A DNA stretch of 38,141 nucleotides from an uncultured Prevotellaceae bacterium (GTDB taxonomy: Bacteria > Bacteroidota > Bacteroidia > Bacteroidales > Bacteroidaceae). Numbering within the stretch: position 1 is the stretch's first letter; each line of letters begins with the position of its first letter. This document shows, in pieces, positions 1 through 6,634 of this stretch. The notes under the pieces are model-generated. The model was given only the letters and a program-made list of their open reading frames with translations. It did no database searches and was not told the origin of the DNA. Location: contig CACXMM010000026.1 of NCBI GenBank assembly GCA_902768785.1, positions 1-38,141 on the forward strand, in the 5' to 3' direction. The translations under genes were made by a program, and so were the position numbers.

Positions 1-48
1 GGTCGGTCGGATTACACGCTTGTATGACTAAAAACAGACAGACATGTC

Positions 49-303
49 TCAAATGGCGGCAAAATTAGACCTTTGAAAATTATCTGCGGATTTTAGGTAT
101 AGAATATCTTCTATTTTTGCAAAGCCTGTATGGAGCTTGGTCAATATGTCTTGGTAGAGTGTGTATGATTTACCAGCACGTCGAATGCCGATAAGCACAT
201 AGCAGGATTGTTCATCGAAATGCTCACCACGTTGAAGCAATTCGGTTTTGCTGATTTGCTGTTGTTTCTCACCGATAATGGTCTTAAGAATCTGCTTGTT
301 CAT
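49..303 (-). pseudogene. Truncated AAA ATPase (DUF4143-type), N-terminal fragment
   Basis: This 84-codon reading frame keeps the start of a Bacteroidota ATP-binding protein of the kind usually annotated AAA/DUF4143. The P-loop GIRRAGKS is at about residues 39-46 and is followed by a helix and DILYL, where intact members continue into a Walker B region and several hundred further residues. Here the frame ends about 15 residues later, with no recognisable continuation in the last 48 bases before the window edge. The ATG at 303 is chosen because a TAnnTTTG promoter lies just upstream; the extra upstream codons have no support. I infer a broken gene rather than a short functional protein. A frameshift whose remainder lies beyond the window edge is the alternative. 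Confidence 0.6.
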
Positions 304-325
304 AATTATTCTATTGTTTACTTTG

Positions 326-333
326 CAAAAGTA
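326..333 (-). promoter_or_regulatory. Bacteroidetes -7 promoter element for the truncated ATPase
   Basis: On the minus strand the sequence reads TACTTTTG, matching TAnnTTTG, about 22 bases before the ATG at 303. No clear -33 TTTG is visible at the usual distance. Confidence 0.45.
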
Positions 334-414
334 CAAAAATATTCAATAGTAAACTTAATAATATTGTTTTTAAGTACCTTGTTTATGTTTATTTAACTCA
401 ATGACGTTGTTTAC

Positions 415-525
415 TTAGAGCTGTACCTTTTGTACCTTTCCGTTCTTCTTCATGATATAGATTCCACGGGGCAGTTGAGGCTATCCTGCACCCTGCCATA
501 CCAGCGTGCCTGTGAAACAAACCAT
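415..525 (-). pseudogene. Remnant of a C-terminal secretion/sorting tail with in-frame stop
   Basis: Read on the minus strand, this stretch encodes MVCFTGTLVWQGAG, a stop, then PQLPRGIYIMKKNGKVQKVQL and a final stop. The end resembles the C-terminal sorting tail of Bacteroidota surface proteins (type IX secretion type A tails commonly end LPxGIYxVKxNGKxxKVxx). The TAG at 481-483 is one base from CAG, so a single nonsense change explains the break. Upstream of it the frame runs into the 11-C run, and nothing protein-like follows. I infer the tail end of a lost surface-protein gene. Confidence 0.5.
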
Positions 526-536
526 CCCCCCCCCCC
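526..536. repeat. Homopolymer run of 11 C
   Basis: Eleven consecutive C residues (G on the minus strand) directly follow the sorting-tail remnant. Such runs slip easily in replication and sequencing. With no intact reading frame across it, it is probably a relic or an assembly-sensitive site rather than an active phase switch. Confidence 0.7.
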
Positions 537-578
537 GTTAAATTACGTTAAACCACAGCAACGGAGTGGGCAAGGGTG

Positions 579-666
579 TTGCACAGTTTGAGCAAAGCTT
601 GTGCACAACTTGTGCAGATGGTCTGCACAACTTGTGCAAAGCATCTGCACAATTTGTGCAAGCGTG
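579..666. repeat. Tandem array of a 22-bp palindromic unit (array 1)
   Basis: Four consecutive 22-base units start at 579, 601, 623 and 645. Each carries a palindromic core close to TGCACAACTTGTGCA followed by about 7 variable bases. The period is about two turns of the helix. A related array with the same period lies at 22506-22615. The stretch between the remnant at 415-525 and the SufT-like gene otherwise shows no gene. Confidence 0.8.
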
Positions 667-803
667 TTCCTTTGGTTAGAAGGTGAAAAGAAAAGGGAAC
701 TATATATGATTTGACCCAGGTAGATCTATATCAAGAATTTGAGAATTGGAGAATTCATTCTCTCATTGCTTTTCCCTTCGGCCAGCGACTTCTCGTTTAT
801 TTG

Positions 804-811
804 TACCTTTG
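804..811 (+). promoter_or_regulatory. -7 promoter element, possibly giving a leaderless mRNA
   Basis: TACCTTTG matches TAnnTTTG and ends only five bases before the ATG at 817. If transcription begins at the usual distance from this element, the mRNA would start at or within a few bases of the start codon. The -33 element is not evident. Confidence 0.45.
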
Positions 812-816
812 TAACC

Positions 817-1137
817 ATGACACAAGAAGAAAGAACAAAGATAGAAGAGAGTATCGTGGATGTGATCAAAACGGTGTATGACCCAGAGATTCCCGTGAAC
901 ATCTACGACCTGGGCATGATCTACAAGATCGATGTGCAGGAAAATGGCGATGTGGATGTCGATATGACCTTCACAGCGCCCAACTGTCCCGCTGCCGATT
1001 TCATTCTCGAGGATGTGCGTACCAAGATCGAAAGCGTGGAAAAAGTAGGGAATGTCAACGTGAACTTGGTCTTTGAACCCGCTTGGGATCAGAGCATGAT
1101 GAGCGAAGAAGCCCGCGTCGAATTAGGTTTCGACTGA
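817..1137 (+). CDS. DUF59/MIP18-family iron-sulfur maturation protein (SufT-like)
   Basis: A 106-residue protein of the DUF59 (MIP18) family, whose members (SufT, PaaD, eukaryotic MIP18) help deliver Fe-S clusters to target proteins in the cytosol. It shows the family hallmarks DPEIPVNIYDLGMIY near residues 22-36 and the conserved cysteine motif PNCPAAD around residue 60, and it ends LVFEPAWDQSMMSEEARVELGF as is typical. The ATG at 817 is preferred over 739 because the promoter sits between the two and the longer N-terminus is unlike the family. lpxH follows 27 bases after its stop in the same direction. Suf machinery itself is not in the window, so the Fe-S role rests on family knowledge. 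Confidence 0.85.
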   Translation: MTQEERTKIEESIVDVIKTVYDPEIPVNIYDLGMIYKIDVQENGDVDVDMTFTAPNCPAADFILEDVRTKIESVEKVGNVNVNLVFEPAWDQSMMSEEARVELGFD

Positions 1138-1164
1138 AGTTAAGTTACCTTTCACTTATCACTT

Positions 1165-1929
1165 ATGAAGAATATCTACATTTTGAGTGATGCTCACCTC
1201 GGTTCGTGGGCCATCCCGCATCAAAGGATGCAGGAAAGACGACTGGTAAGGTTCCTTGATGACATCAAGCACAAGGCCGCAGCCGTCTATCTGCTTGGCG
1301 ACATGTTCGATTTCTGGTACGAATGGAAATATGCGGTGCCCAAAGGCTATACGCGCTTCCTGGGAAAGATCTCGGAGCTGACCGATATGGGCGTGGAGGT
1401 GCATTACTTCACGGGTAACCACGATATCTGGATGTATGGCTATCTGGAACAGGAATGCGGCGTGATCCTCCATAAGCAACCGCTCACCACAGAGATCTAT
1501 GGTAAGGTGTTCCTCATGGCTCATGGCGACGGTCTGGGCGATCCTGACAAGAAGTTCAAGTTCATCCGCAGTATGTTCCATAACCGTGCCTGTCAGCATC
1601 TGTTTTCCACCCTCCATCCGCGCTGGTCGATGTGGTTCGGACAGACTTGGGCAAAACATTCCCGTATGAAACGTGCGGATGGGAAGGAGCCTCCTTATAT
1701 GGGGGAGGACAAGGAGTTCCTGGTGCTCTACACGAAGGAATATATCAAGACGCATCCTGACATCGACTACTTCATCTACGGACATCGGCATATCGAACTC
1801 GACTTGATGCTGTCGCGGAAGTCGAGGATGATGATTATCGGTGACTGGATCTGGCAATTCACCTATGTGGTGTTCGATGGTGAACACCTGTTACTTGAAG
1901 AATACGTGGAAGGGGAGAGTAAATTGTAA
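1165..1929 (+). CDS. lpxH: UDP-2,3-diacylglucosamine hydrolase (LpxH)
   Basis: A 254-residue calcineurin-like phosphoesterase that fits LpxH, which cleaves UDP-2,3-diacylglucosamine to lipid X and UMP in lipid A synthesis at the cytoplasmic face of the inner membrane. Metal-binding motifs are in order: SDAHLG (residues 8-13, Asp9/His11), GDMFDFWYEW (45-54), GNHDIW (84-89), MAHGDG (about 118-123) and YGHRH near residue 200. The phrase GDMFDFWYEW is characteristic of LpxH rather than of generic phosphoesterases. Length is normal. It sits between the SufT-like gene and radC, all on the plus strand with short gaps, and probably shares their transcript. Confidence 0.9.
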   Translation: MKNIYILSDAHLGSWAIPHQRMQERRLVRFLDDIKHKAAAVYLLGDMFDFWYEWKYAVPKGYTRFLGKISELTDMGVEVHYFTGNHDIWMYGYLEQECGVILHKQPLTTEIYGKVFLMAHGDGLGDPDKKFKFIRSMFHNRACQHLFSTLHPRWSMWFGQTWAKHSRMKRADGKEPPYMGEDKEFLVLYTKEYIKTHPDIDYFIYGHRHIELDLMLSRKSRMMIIGDWIWQFTYVVFDGEHLLLEEYVEGESKL

Positions 1930-1967
1930 TCTCACTCCTCACTCCACACTCCACAAAATAGAATACT

Positions 1968-2654
1968 ATGAACAAACTCAATATCAACCAATGGGCGTTG
2001 GAAGACCGCCCGAGAGAGAAAATGGCTTCGCTTGGTGCTGAATCGCTGAGCGACGCTGAGTTACTGGCTATCCTTATCGGATCAGGATCACCGCAGGAGA
2101 GTGCCGTGGATTTGATGAAACGGGTGCTCAGTGACTGCGGGAATAACCTGAACACACTGGGGAAGAAAAGTGTACAAGAGCTGTGCGAATATAACGGTAT
2201 CGGCGAGGCCAAGGCCATCACGATTCTTGCAGCCTGCGAACTGGGTAAAAGGCGGCAGCTGGAGAAGGCACAGGAACGGGAGCGTATCGACTCTGCCGTA
2301 GCCATCTATGAGCACATGCATCCGCTGATGCAGGACCTGAGTACGGAAGAGGCGTGGATTCTGCTGATGAACCAGGACTATAAACTCATCAAGACGATAA
2401 GGATTAGTCGGGGAGGCATCAGTGAGACGGCAGTGGATGTGCGCATCATCCTAAAGGAGGCACTGCTCTGCAATGCAACGGTTGTTGCTCTCTGTCATAA
2501 CCATCCCAGTAACAGTACGCGTCCCAGTAACGATGACAACCGGTTGACGGAACGGGTGAAAAGAGCCTGCGAAATCATGCGCATCTACCTGCTCGACCAT
2601 GTCATCATCACCGACGGGGCGTACTATAGCTATCGGGAACAGGGGAGACTTTAA
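1968..2654 (+). CDS. radC: RadC/JAB-domain protein
   Basis: A 228-residue RadC family protein. An N-terminal helix-hairpin-helix segment (GIGEAKAITILAACELGKR, about 77-95) is followed by a JAMM/JAB metalloprotease-like domain. The zinc motif is seen as His177-x-His179-Pro-Ser with Asp190 (HNHPSNSTRPSNDD); the usual glycine after HNHPS is replaced by Asn. Despite the old name, a DNA-repair role is not established for the family, and many copies are linked to mobile DNA. It follows lpxH by 38 bases and ends in front of the convergent reverse transcriptase, separated by a long inverted repeat that may terminate both. Confidence 0.9.
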   Translation: MNKLNINQWALEDRPREKMASLGAESLSDAELLAILIGSGSPQESAVDLMKRVLSDCGNNLNTLGKKSVQELCEYNGIGEAKAITILAACELGKRRQLEKAQERERIDSAVAIYEHMHPLMQDLSTEEAWILLMNQDYKLIKTIRISRGGISETAVDVRIILKEALLCNATVVALCHNHPSNSTRPSNDDNRLTERVKRACEIMRIYLLDHVIITDGAYYSYREQGRL

Positions 2655-2702
2655 ATCCTTCATGGTACATATCAACTTCCTTTAGCAGTACAAATCTGAA
2701 CG

Positions 2703-2782
2703 GAACACAGAGACTCAGAGACACAGAGTTTTATTACTTTCTTGTGAAGTCATAAACTCTGAGCCTCTGAGTCTCTGTGTTC
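2703..2782. terminator. 28-bp imperfect inverted repeat between radC and the reverse transcriptase
   Basis: Arms at 2703-2730 and 2755-2782 match at 26 of 28 positions (CACAGAGACTCAGAG type), with a 24-base spacer. The right arm encodes the last ten or so residues of the reverse transcriptase. It may act as a bidirectional terminator for the two convergent genes. The arms are not followed by a strong T-run, so an alternative is a dispersed repeat or an end of the reverse-transcriptase element. Confidence 0.6.
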
Positions 2783-4000
2783 AATGATATTTTTGGGCGG
2801 TATTTGTTTCCCTTCGTAGTACTCGTTCACCAAACTCCTGTAGCCTAACTGCTTGAGTTGGGTGTAGTCTGTCCTGTAGTTGGCTTTGCCATGCTTCCCC
2901 GTGGAGAGGTAACGGATGTTTTGCTGAAGGTAATGGTCGATTTCCTTCAGACCGTCAGTATGGTTGATGACAGGGAAGAACCACCTTGACCAGGTGAGAA
3001 CCTCGGTGTCGTCACCTTCAAAGAATATCCTGTTGAAGTGGTTGATGAGTCCTTTCATCGCCTTCTCGGGCTCGATGTGCTTCGTGTTGCGCCAACGAAG
3101 GAGTGACTTTGCTGCCCGTTTGATTTTCCCTTTCATCTTCTTCTTGGTGGCCTCCGAGATATCTATGTCATGACCGTGGCACTTGAATCCCAGGAATTCA
3201 TAAGCTTCATCGGGTGAATAGATTTTTTCCTTGTCGGGGTTTACCTCCAGTTGGTATTGCTCGAGGAATTCTGCCATCTTCCTCTTGTATTCCTTTAGCG
3301 TCTCAAGGTCGGGGGCAAACAGGATGATGTCGTCGGAATAGCGGGCATAGACCACACCGGCATCATGGAAGAACCGGTCAACTTCCTTCAAATAGACATT
3401 AGCCAGGAAAGGGGAAGTAGGTGTTCCTGCCATCACACCATGACTTTCGTGAATCGTCTCCCCGTTGTAAATGGCGCGGTCGTCGCTAAGCATCTCCTGA
3501 AAGAAACGGAACAGGAGAGGGTCGTCGGCCATTATCTCTTCGAGCATCGGGAGCAGGATGTTGATGGAGATGGAATTGAAGTAGTCGTGGATGTCGAGTT
3601 TATAAGCCCACATCTTCTTATCGGCAACCGCTTGGTTGAGATGGAAGACCGCATCCTGCACTTTCATGCCTCGACGGAAGGCATAGCAGTTGGGGGCAAA
3701 ATGCCCATCGTAGTCGTATAGCTTGAAGGCAATGACTTTGAGCACCCTCATTTCCTCGGGCGAGAAGCTATATACCACCCGTTTCTTACCGGTGCCCATC
3801 TTGTTGACGATCTTCTTCGTGGGAAGACCCAAGCCTTCACCCTGCGCAATCTTCTGTACAAGGTGAAGGTACTGCTCCTTCTCTACGAAACGGTCGGCTT
3901 CGCGGAACTCATGCCACGTAAAACGGCCCTTTAGGAGTCGGTAGGCAATATACTCATCCCAGACATCTTGTCGGGACAGTTGCGTGATAAGGCTTTCCAT
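2750..4000 (-). CDS. Stand-alone reverse transcriptase of unassigned class
   Basis: A 416-residue RNA-directed DNA polymerase. Palm motifs are visible in order: NCYAFRRGMKVQDAVFHL (104-121), YKLDIHDYFNSI with Asp136 (133-144), HGVMAGTPTSPFLANVYL (187-204), the catalytic box YARYSDDIILF with Asp223/Asp224 (218-228), and YEFLGFKCHG (267-276). The catalytic box is YSDD rather than the common YADD. The C-terminus (about 335-395) forms a conserved-looking block, WSRWFFPVIN to GYRSLVNEYY, not a maturase or HNH domain. Motif 4 lacks the GxxxSQ signature of diversity-generating retroelements, and the retron NAxxH and VTG signatures are absent. A structured-RNA candidate lies immediately upstream and no group II intron is seen. 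By elimination it resembles the 'unknown group'/defence-associated RTs; class not proven. Confidence 0.85.
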   Translation of the reverse strand: MESLITQLSRQDVWDEYIAYRLLKGRFTWHEFREADRFVEKEQYLHLVQKIAQGEGLGLPTKKIVNKMGTGKKRVVYSFSPEEMRVLKVIAFKLYDYDGHFAPNCYAFRRGMKVQDAVFHLNQAVADKKMWAYKLDIHDYFNSISINILLPMLEEIMADDPLLFRFFQEMLSDDRAIYNGETIHESHGVMAGTPTSPFLANVYLKEVDRFFHDAGVVYARYSDDIILFAPDLETLKEYKRKMAEFLEQYQLEVNPDKEKIYSPDEAYEFLGFKCHGHDIDISEATKKKMKGKIKRAAKSLLRWRNTKHIEPEKAMKGLINHFNRIFFEGDDTEVLTWSRWFFPVINHTDGLKEIDHYLQQNIRYLSTGKHGKANYRTDYTQLKQLGYRSLVNEYYEGKQIPPKNIIEHRDSEAQSL

Positions 4001-4010
4001 GATTTAAAAA

Positions 4011-4143
4011 GAAAAAGGGGAGGATTTTGAATCCGCAAAATTGCGGATCACCAGAGGATACCTTGTCTTGCCAGCCTGCAAAACATGAAATAGGGACAAG
4101 GCTGCCTCCTTTGCAGGCGCAGTCATGCTGCATCCCCTTTTTC
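4011..4143 (-). ncRNA. Candidate pseudoknotted RNA upstream of the reverse transcriptase
   Basis: Read on the minus strand, a perfect 10-bp stem GAAAAAGGGG (4143-4134) with CCCCTTTTTC (4020-4011) encloses two interleaved helices: GCCTGCAAA (4118-4110) with TTTGCAGGC (4082-4074), and CCTTGTC (4101-4095) with GACAAGG (4067-4061). Their order a-b-a'-b' defines an H-type pseudoknot. A further hairpin ATCCGC/GCGGAT (4048-4031) follows. The closing stem is followed by T-rich sequence, so it could also end the RNA. The element fills the gap between the upstream gene (ends 4152) and the ATG at 4000. No separate promoter was found, so it may be processed from a longer transcript. RTs of the retron, DRT2 and DRT9 kinds pair with a structured RNA in this position. 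Confidence 0.6.
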
Positions 4144-4151
4144 TATGATTC

Positions 4152-4661
4152 TTAGTTCAGGAACTTGCGGATGCGTCCGATCACATAGCTCCGCTCGTTG
4201 GGCATCTGCGTGTAGAAGTTGATGTAGGGGAGATTGAGCTTCTCGGCATACATCCTCGCAATGAGATACTTCACATTCTCGTCGTGGCTGTGACCTTTGC
4301 CGAGCATGACCACTGCCTTGGCACTGCCGTCTGCTTCGAGCACGAAGGTGAAGGGCTGGCCCCATTCTGCCTTGTAAACCTGTGTGGGACGTGTCGTATA
4401 AAGCTGTTCTTCATCGCTGACGAATCCAGCCAGATCCGTTACAGGTACTTTCTCGCGAATGCTGTACGAGGAGAACTCACTCTGCAGGATATTCCTGAAA
4501 TAGGCTTCCCACTCAGCGTCAGTCTTTTCCCTTTCCACAGTTGTTTCTACAGGACGCTCCACAGGTCGTGCCTGTCGTACAGGCTCCGCTTCCTTCTGTT
4601 GGTTGTCAAGATACTCCTTGGCAACACCCGCTAATTTCAATAAGATTTTTCCAAAGTCCAT
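4152..4661 (-). CDS. Conserved-looking protein of unknown function
   Basis: A 169-residue soluble protein I do not recognise. A short N-terminal helix (MDFGKILLKLAGVAKEYLDNQ) is followed by a Pro/Glu/Arg-rich linker (about 25-50) and a folded C-terminal half (about 55-169) with alternating strands and helices ending NFYTQMPNERSYVIGRIRKFL. The ATG at 4661 is taken because the longer frame starts with TTG and the promoter at 4698-4728 suits this start. It lies upstream of the structured RNA and the reverse transcriptase in the same direction with no other promoter seen, so all three may be co-transcribed. That does not show a shared function. No signal peptide or membrane segment is visible. 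Confidence 0.75.
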   Translation of the reverse strand: MDFGKILLKLAGVAKEYLDNQQKEAEPVRQARPVERPVETTVEREKTDAEWEAYFRNILQSEFSSYSIREKVPVTDLAGFVSDEEQLYTTRPTQVYKAEWGQPFTFVLEADGSAKAVVMLGKGHSHDENVKYLIARMYAEKLNLPYINFYTQMPNERSYVIGRIRKFLN

Positions 4662-4697
4662 AGTCTTCTTCAATAGATCATTTTAATAAGTCGATTG

Positions 4698-4728
4698 CAA
4701 ATATACAACATTTTTGTTGAACACCAAA
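4698..4728 (-). promoter_or_regulatory. Bacteroidetes promoter ahead of the unknown gene/RT unit
   Basis: On the minus strand TTTG (4728-4725) is followed after 19 bases by TATATTTG (4705-4698), matching the TTTG-N19-TAnnTTTG consensus, 37 bases before the ATG at 4661. Confidence 0.6.
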
Positions 4729-4754
4729 TGTTTTCAACAATTATATTTGGTGTT
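4720..4754. terminator. Inverted repeat at the end of the glycosyltransferase gene
   Basis: Perfect 10-bp arms AACACCAAAT (4720-4729) and ATTTGGTGTT (4745-4754) with a 15-base spacer. They overlap the glycosyltransferase stop codon and the -33 element of the next promoter. A T-run is lacking, so it is either a weak terminator or an operator for the downstream promoter. Confidence 0.4.
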
Positions 4755-5862
4755 ACTTGTAAAAATTCTTCTCAAATGCTGTAAACTCGTCTTTCTTTCT
4801 TACACACCGTTTCCACCAGGCTTCGATGAAACCGAAGCCGTAGCCCATGAGCTGGGTGAAAGCGGCAGGGATGGACAGTAAGCCCACCCAAAGACTCTTG
4901 TTGCGGATGCTGGAATCGATGAAGATGATAAGACTGTAAAGGAGTAGGGGGAACAAGGCTAAGACGCAGAACACCCTGCCTACGCCCTGATGCATGTTGT
5001 CTGTAGGGCGAAGACCGTGGGCGTCCAGCCATTCACCTTCGATGTATAGTTCTGCTCCTAAGGCGAACAACAGCAGACAGCCGATGACGCCTAATGTGAA
5101 GACCGTGGGCAGCAGGTGAACCAGTTTCAGCGTACCGGGATGGCGCTTCATGAGGTTGATGCGGGCAATACCGCTGTTATATACCTGACGGTAGAACTTG
5201 CGGAAGTCGGTACGCCGTTTATGCCATACCCATGCCTCAGGAATCAACATCGTCTTGTATCCCGCTTCCACAATGCGGTAGGAGAAGTCGATATCCTCGC
5301 CGAAACGCATCTTGGAGAATCCCCCAAGCTGCTGATATACCTCCCGCTTGATACCCATGTTAAAGGAACGTGGGTAGAACTTGTCGAGCTTCTTCTTCCC
5401 TCCGCGGATGCCGCCCGTGGTGAAGAAGGAAGTCATGGAATAACTGATGGCTTTCTGTGTTGGTGTGAACGAGGAGTGGGCAGCATCAGGACCACCGAAG
5501 GCTGCAAGAGACCCACCCCCTTGCCCCTCCCTGTGAGGGAGGAGAGTGGATACTTCAGCATCTACGGCTTTCAGGTAGCCTTTGGGGAGGACAACATCGC
5601 TGTCCAAGATGATGAGCCATTCACCCTGTGCCCGTTCTGCTCCGTAGTTACGACTCTGTCCGGGACCGCTGTTCTCCTTGGCATAATAATGCAAATCAAG
5701 GATGTTTGCGTATTGGTCGCAAACATCCTTGCATGGCTTTACCGATCCGTCCTCAATGATCAATACCTCAAAGTCCTTCACCGTTTGCTGGCACAGACTG
5801 TGAAGTAACTCATCCACCTCGTCAGGACGGTTATAGACTGGAACAATGATTGAATACTTCAA
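4753..5862 (-). CDS. Family 2 glycosyltransferase, membrane-anchored, with in-frame repeat insertion
   Basis: A 369-residue GT-A fold glycosyltransferase that transfers a sugar from a nucleotide-sugar donor at the inner face of the membrane; the acceptor is unknown. The N-terminus YSIIVPVYNRPDEVDELLHSL is typical. The donor/metal motif is LDSDV (about 90), the acceptor-side motif is GEDIDFSYR (about 188-196), and WVWHKRR follows. Two to three hydrophobic segments after residue 240 give a membrane anchor. Residues about 106-120 (LLPHREGQGGGSL) are encoded by a GC-rich intergenic-type repeat and interrupt the usual run into AFGGPDAAH, yet the frame is kept. A GAATTGAAG-type simple repeat precedes the ATG. 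efp lies 104 bases upstream in the same direction. Confidence 0.85.
   Translation of the reverse strand: MKYSIIVPVYNRPDEVDELLHSLCQQTVKDFEVLIIEDGSVKPCKDVCDQYANILDLHYYAKENSGPGQSRNYGAERAQGEWLIILDSDVVLPKGYLKAVDAEVSTLLPHREGQGGGSLAAFGGPDAAHSSFTPTQKAISYSMTSFFTTGGIRGGKKKLDKFYPRSFNMGIKREVYQQLGGFSKMRFGEDIDFSYRIVEAGYKTMLIPEAWVWHKRRTDFRKFYRQVYNSGIARINLMKRHPGTLKLVHLLPTVFTLGVIGCLLLFALGAELYIEGEWLDAHGLRPTDNMHQGVGRVFCVLALFPLLLYSLIIFIDSSIRNKSLWVGLLSIPAAFTQLMGYGFGFIEAWWKRCVRKKDEFTAFEKNFYK
5513..5556. repeat. GC-rich hairpin repeat inside the glycosyltransferase gene
   Basis: This 44-base stretch centres on CTCCCTGTGAGGGAG and aligns along its length with 9899-9941: both start CCACCCC, contain CCCCTCC...GAGG, and end GTGGAT. 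Here it is read in frame as protein. Confidence 0.65.
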
Positions 5863-5918
5863 TTCTTCAGTTCTTCAATCTTTCAATTATTAACTTCGTT
5901 GACTTTTGTCACGACTCG

Positions 5919-5944
5919 GCCAAATTGATGCAAGCATCTTTGGC
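5919..5944. other. Stem-loop downstream of efp
   Basis: GCCAAA pairs with TTTGGC and encloses GATGC/GCATC. It lies in the 104-base gap between efp and the glycosyltransferase. It has no T-run, so it could be an mRNA-processing or stabilising hairpin rather than a terminator. Confidence 0.3.
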
Positions 5945-5966
5945 ACTCACTGCTCCAAAAGTTCAA

Positions 5967-6533
5967 TTATTCCTTCACGCGCTGGAGATAGCTGCCGTCG
6001 CGAGTGTCAACCTGAACGAGCTCGCCTTCCTCGATGAAGAGGGGAACGCGAATCTCCACACCTGTCTCCAGTGTGGCAGGCTTGGTAGCGTTGGTGGCGG
6101 TGTCGCCCTTGATGCCCGGCTCAGAGTGAGTAATGCGAAGAACGGTCTTCACCGGCATCTCGGCATAGAGGATTGTGTTGGTATCAGCATCGCTCACCAC
6201 TTCCACGATGTCGCTCTCCTTCATGAAGTCAACACCCGTGATAAGATCCTTGGCGATGGGAATCTGGTCGTATGTCTCCTGGTTCATGAAGATGAAGTCC
6301 TCGCCCTCCTGATAGAGATACTGATAGGGGCGGCGCTCCACGCGAACGTCTTCAAGTGCCTCACCGATATTGAAGCGCTTCTCCAAAACGCGACCGCTCA
6401 CTACGTCTTTGAGGGTGGTGCGCATGATGGTGTTACCCTTACCTGGCTTCACATGAAGGAAGTCGATGCAGAAATACAGTTTTCCGTCCATGCGGATGCA
6501 TGTACCTTTCTTAATGTCTTGTGATTTAATCAT
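5967..6533 (-). CDS. efp: Elongation factor P
   Basis: A 188-residue EF-P, which enters the ribosomal E site to rescue ribosomes stalled on polyproline. The three-domain layout and normal length are clear. Domain I carries the exposed loop HVKPGKGNT with Lys32 at the position modified in other bacteria, and the C-terminus carries the family pattern TGVEIRVPLFIEEGELVQVDTRDGSYLQRV. The ATG at 6533 follows a promoter and a leader that mirrors the one in front of divergent rpmH. The modification enzyme is not in the window. Confidence 0.95.
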   Translation of the reverse strand: MIKSQDIKKGTCIRMDGKLYFCIDFLHVKPGKGNTIMRTTLKDVVSGRVLEKRFNIGEALEDVRVERRPYQYLYQEGEDFIFMNQETYDQIPIAKDLITGVDFMKESDIVEVVSDADTNTILYAEMPVKTVLRITHSEPGIKGDTATNATKPATLETGVEIRVPLFIEEGELVQVDTRDGSYLQRVKE

Positions 6534-6564
6534 ATGATCTATCTAATTTATTTAAATAATTCCG

Positions 6565-6583
6565 ATTTTCGGGTGCAAAGGTA
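6565..6583 (-). promoter_or_regulatory. efp promoter and conserved leader segment
   Basis: On the minus strand TACCTTTG (6583-6576) is followed directly by CACCCGAAAATCGGAA. The same TTTGCACCC..AAATCGGAAT run begins the rpmH leader on the other strand. Confidence 0.6.
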
Positions 6584-6634
6584 CAATAAAAATAGAAAAA
6601 AGCATAAAAGTTTTGTGTAAAAATCGCATAATTC

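Noticed and set aside
1159-1887. Long open frame antisense to lpxH
   Set aside because: It is a shadow of lpxH on the other strand, with His/Leu-rich composition and no family likeness.
2750-4151. Diversity-generating retroelement, retron or group II intron
   Set aside because: The RT lacks the DGR GxxxSQ motif, and no template/variable repeat pair was found. Retron NAxxH and VTG motifs are missing, and there is no maturase, HNH or intron domain V-like hairpin.
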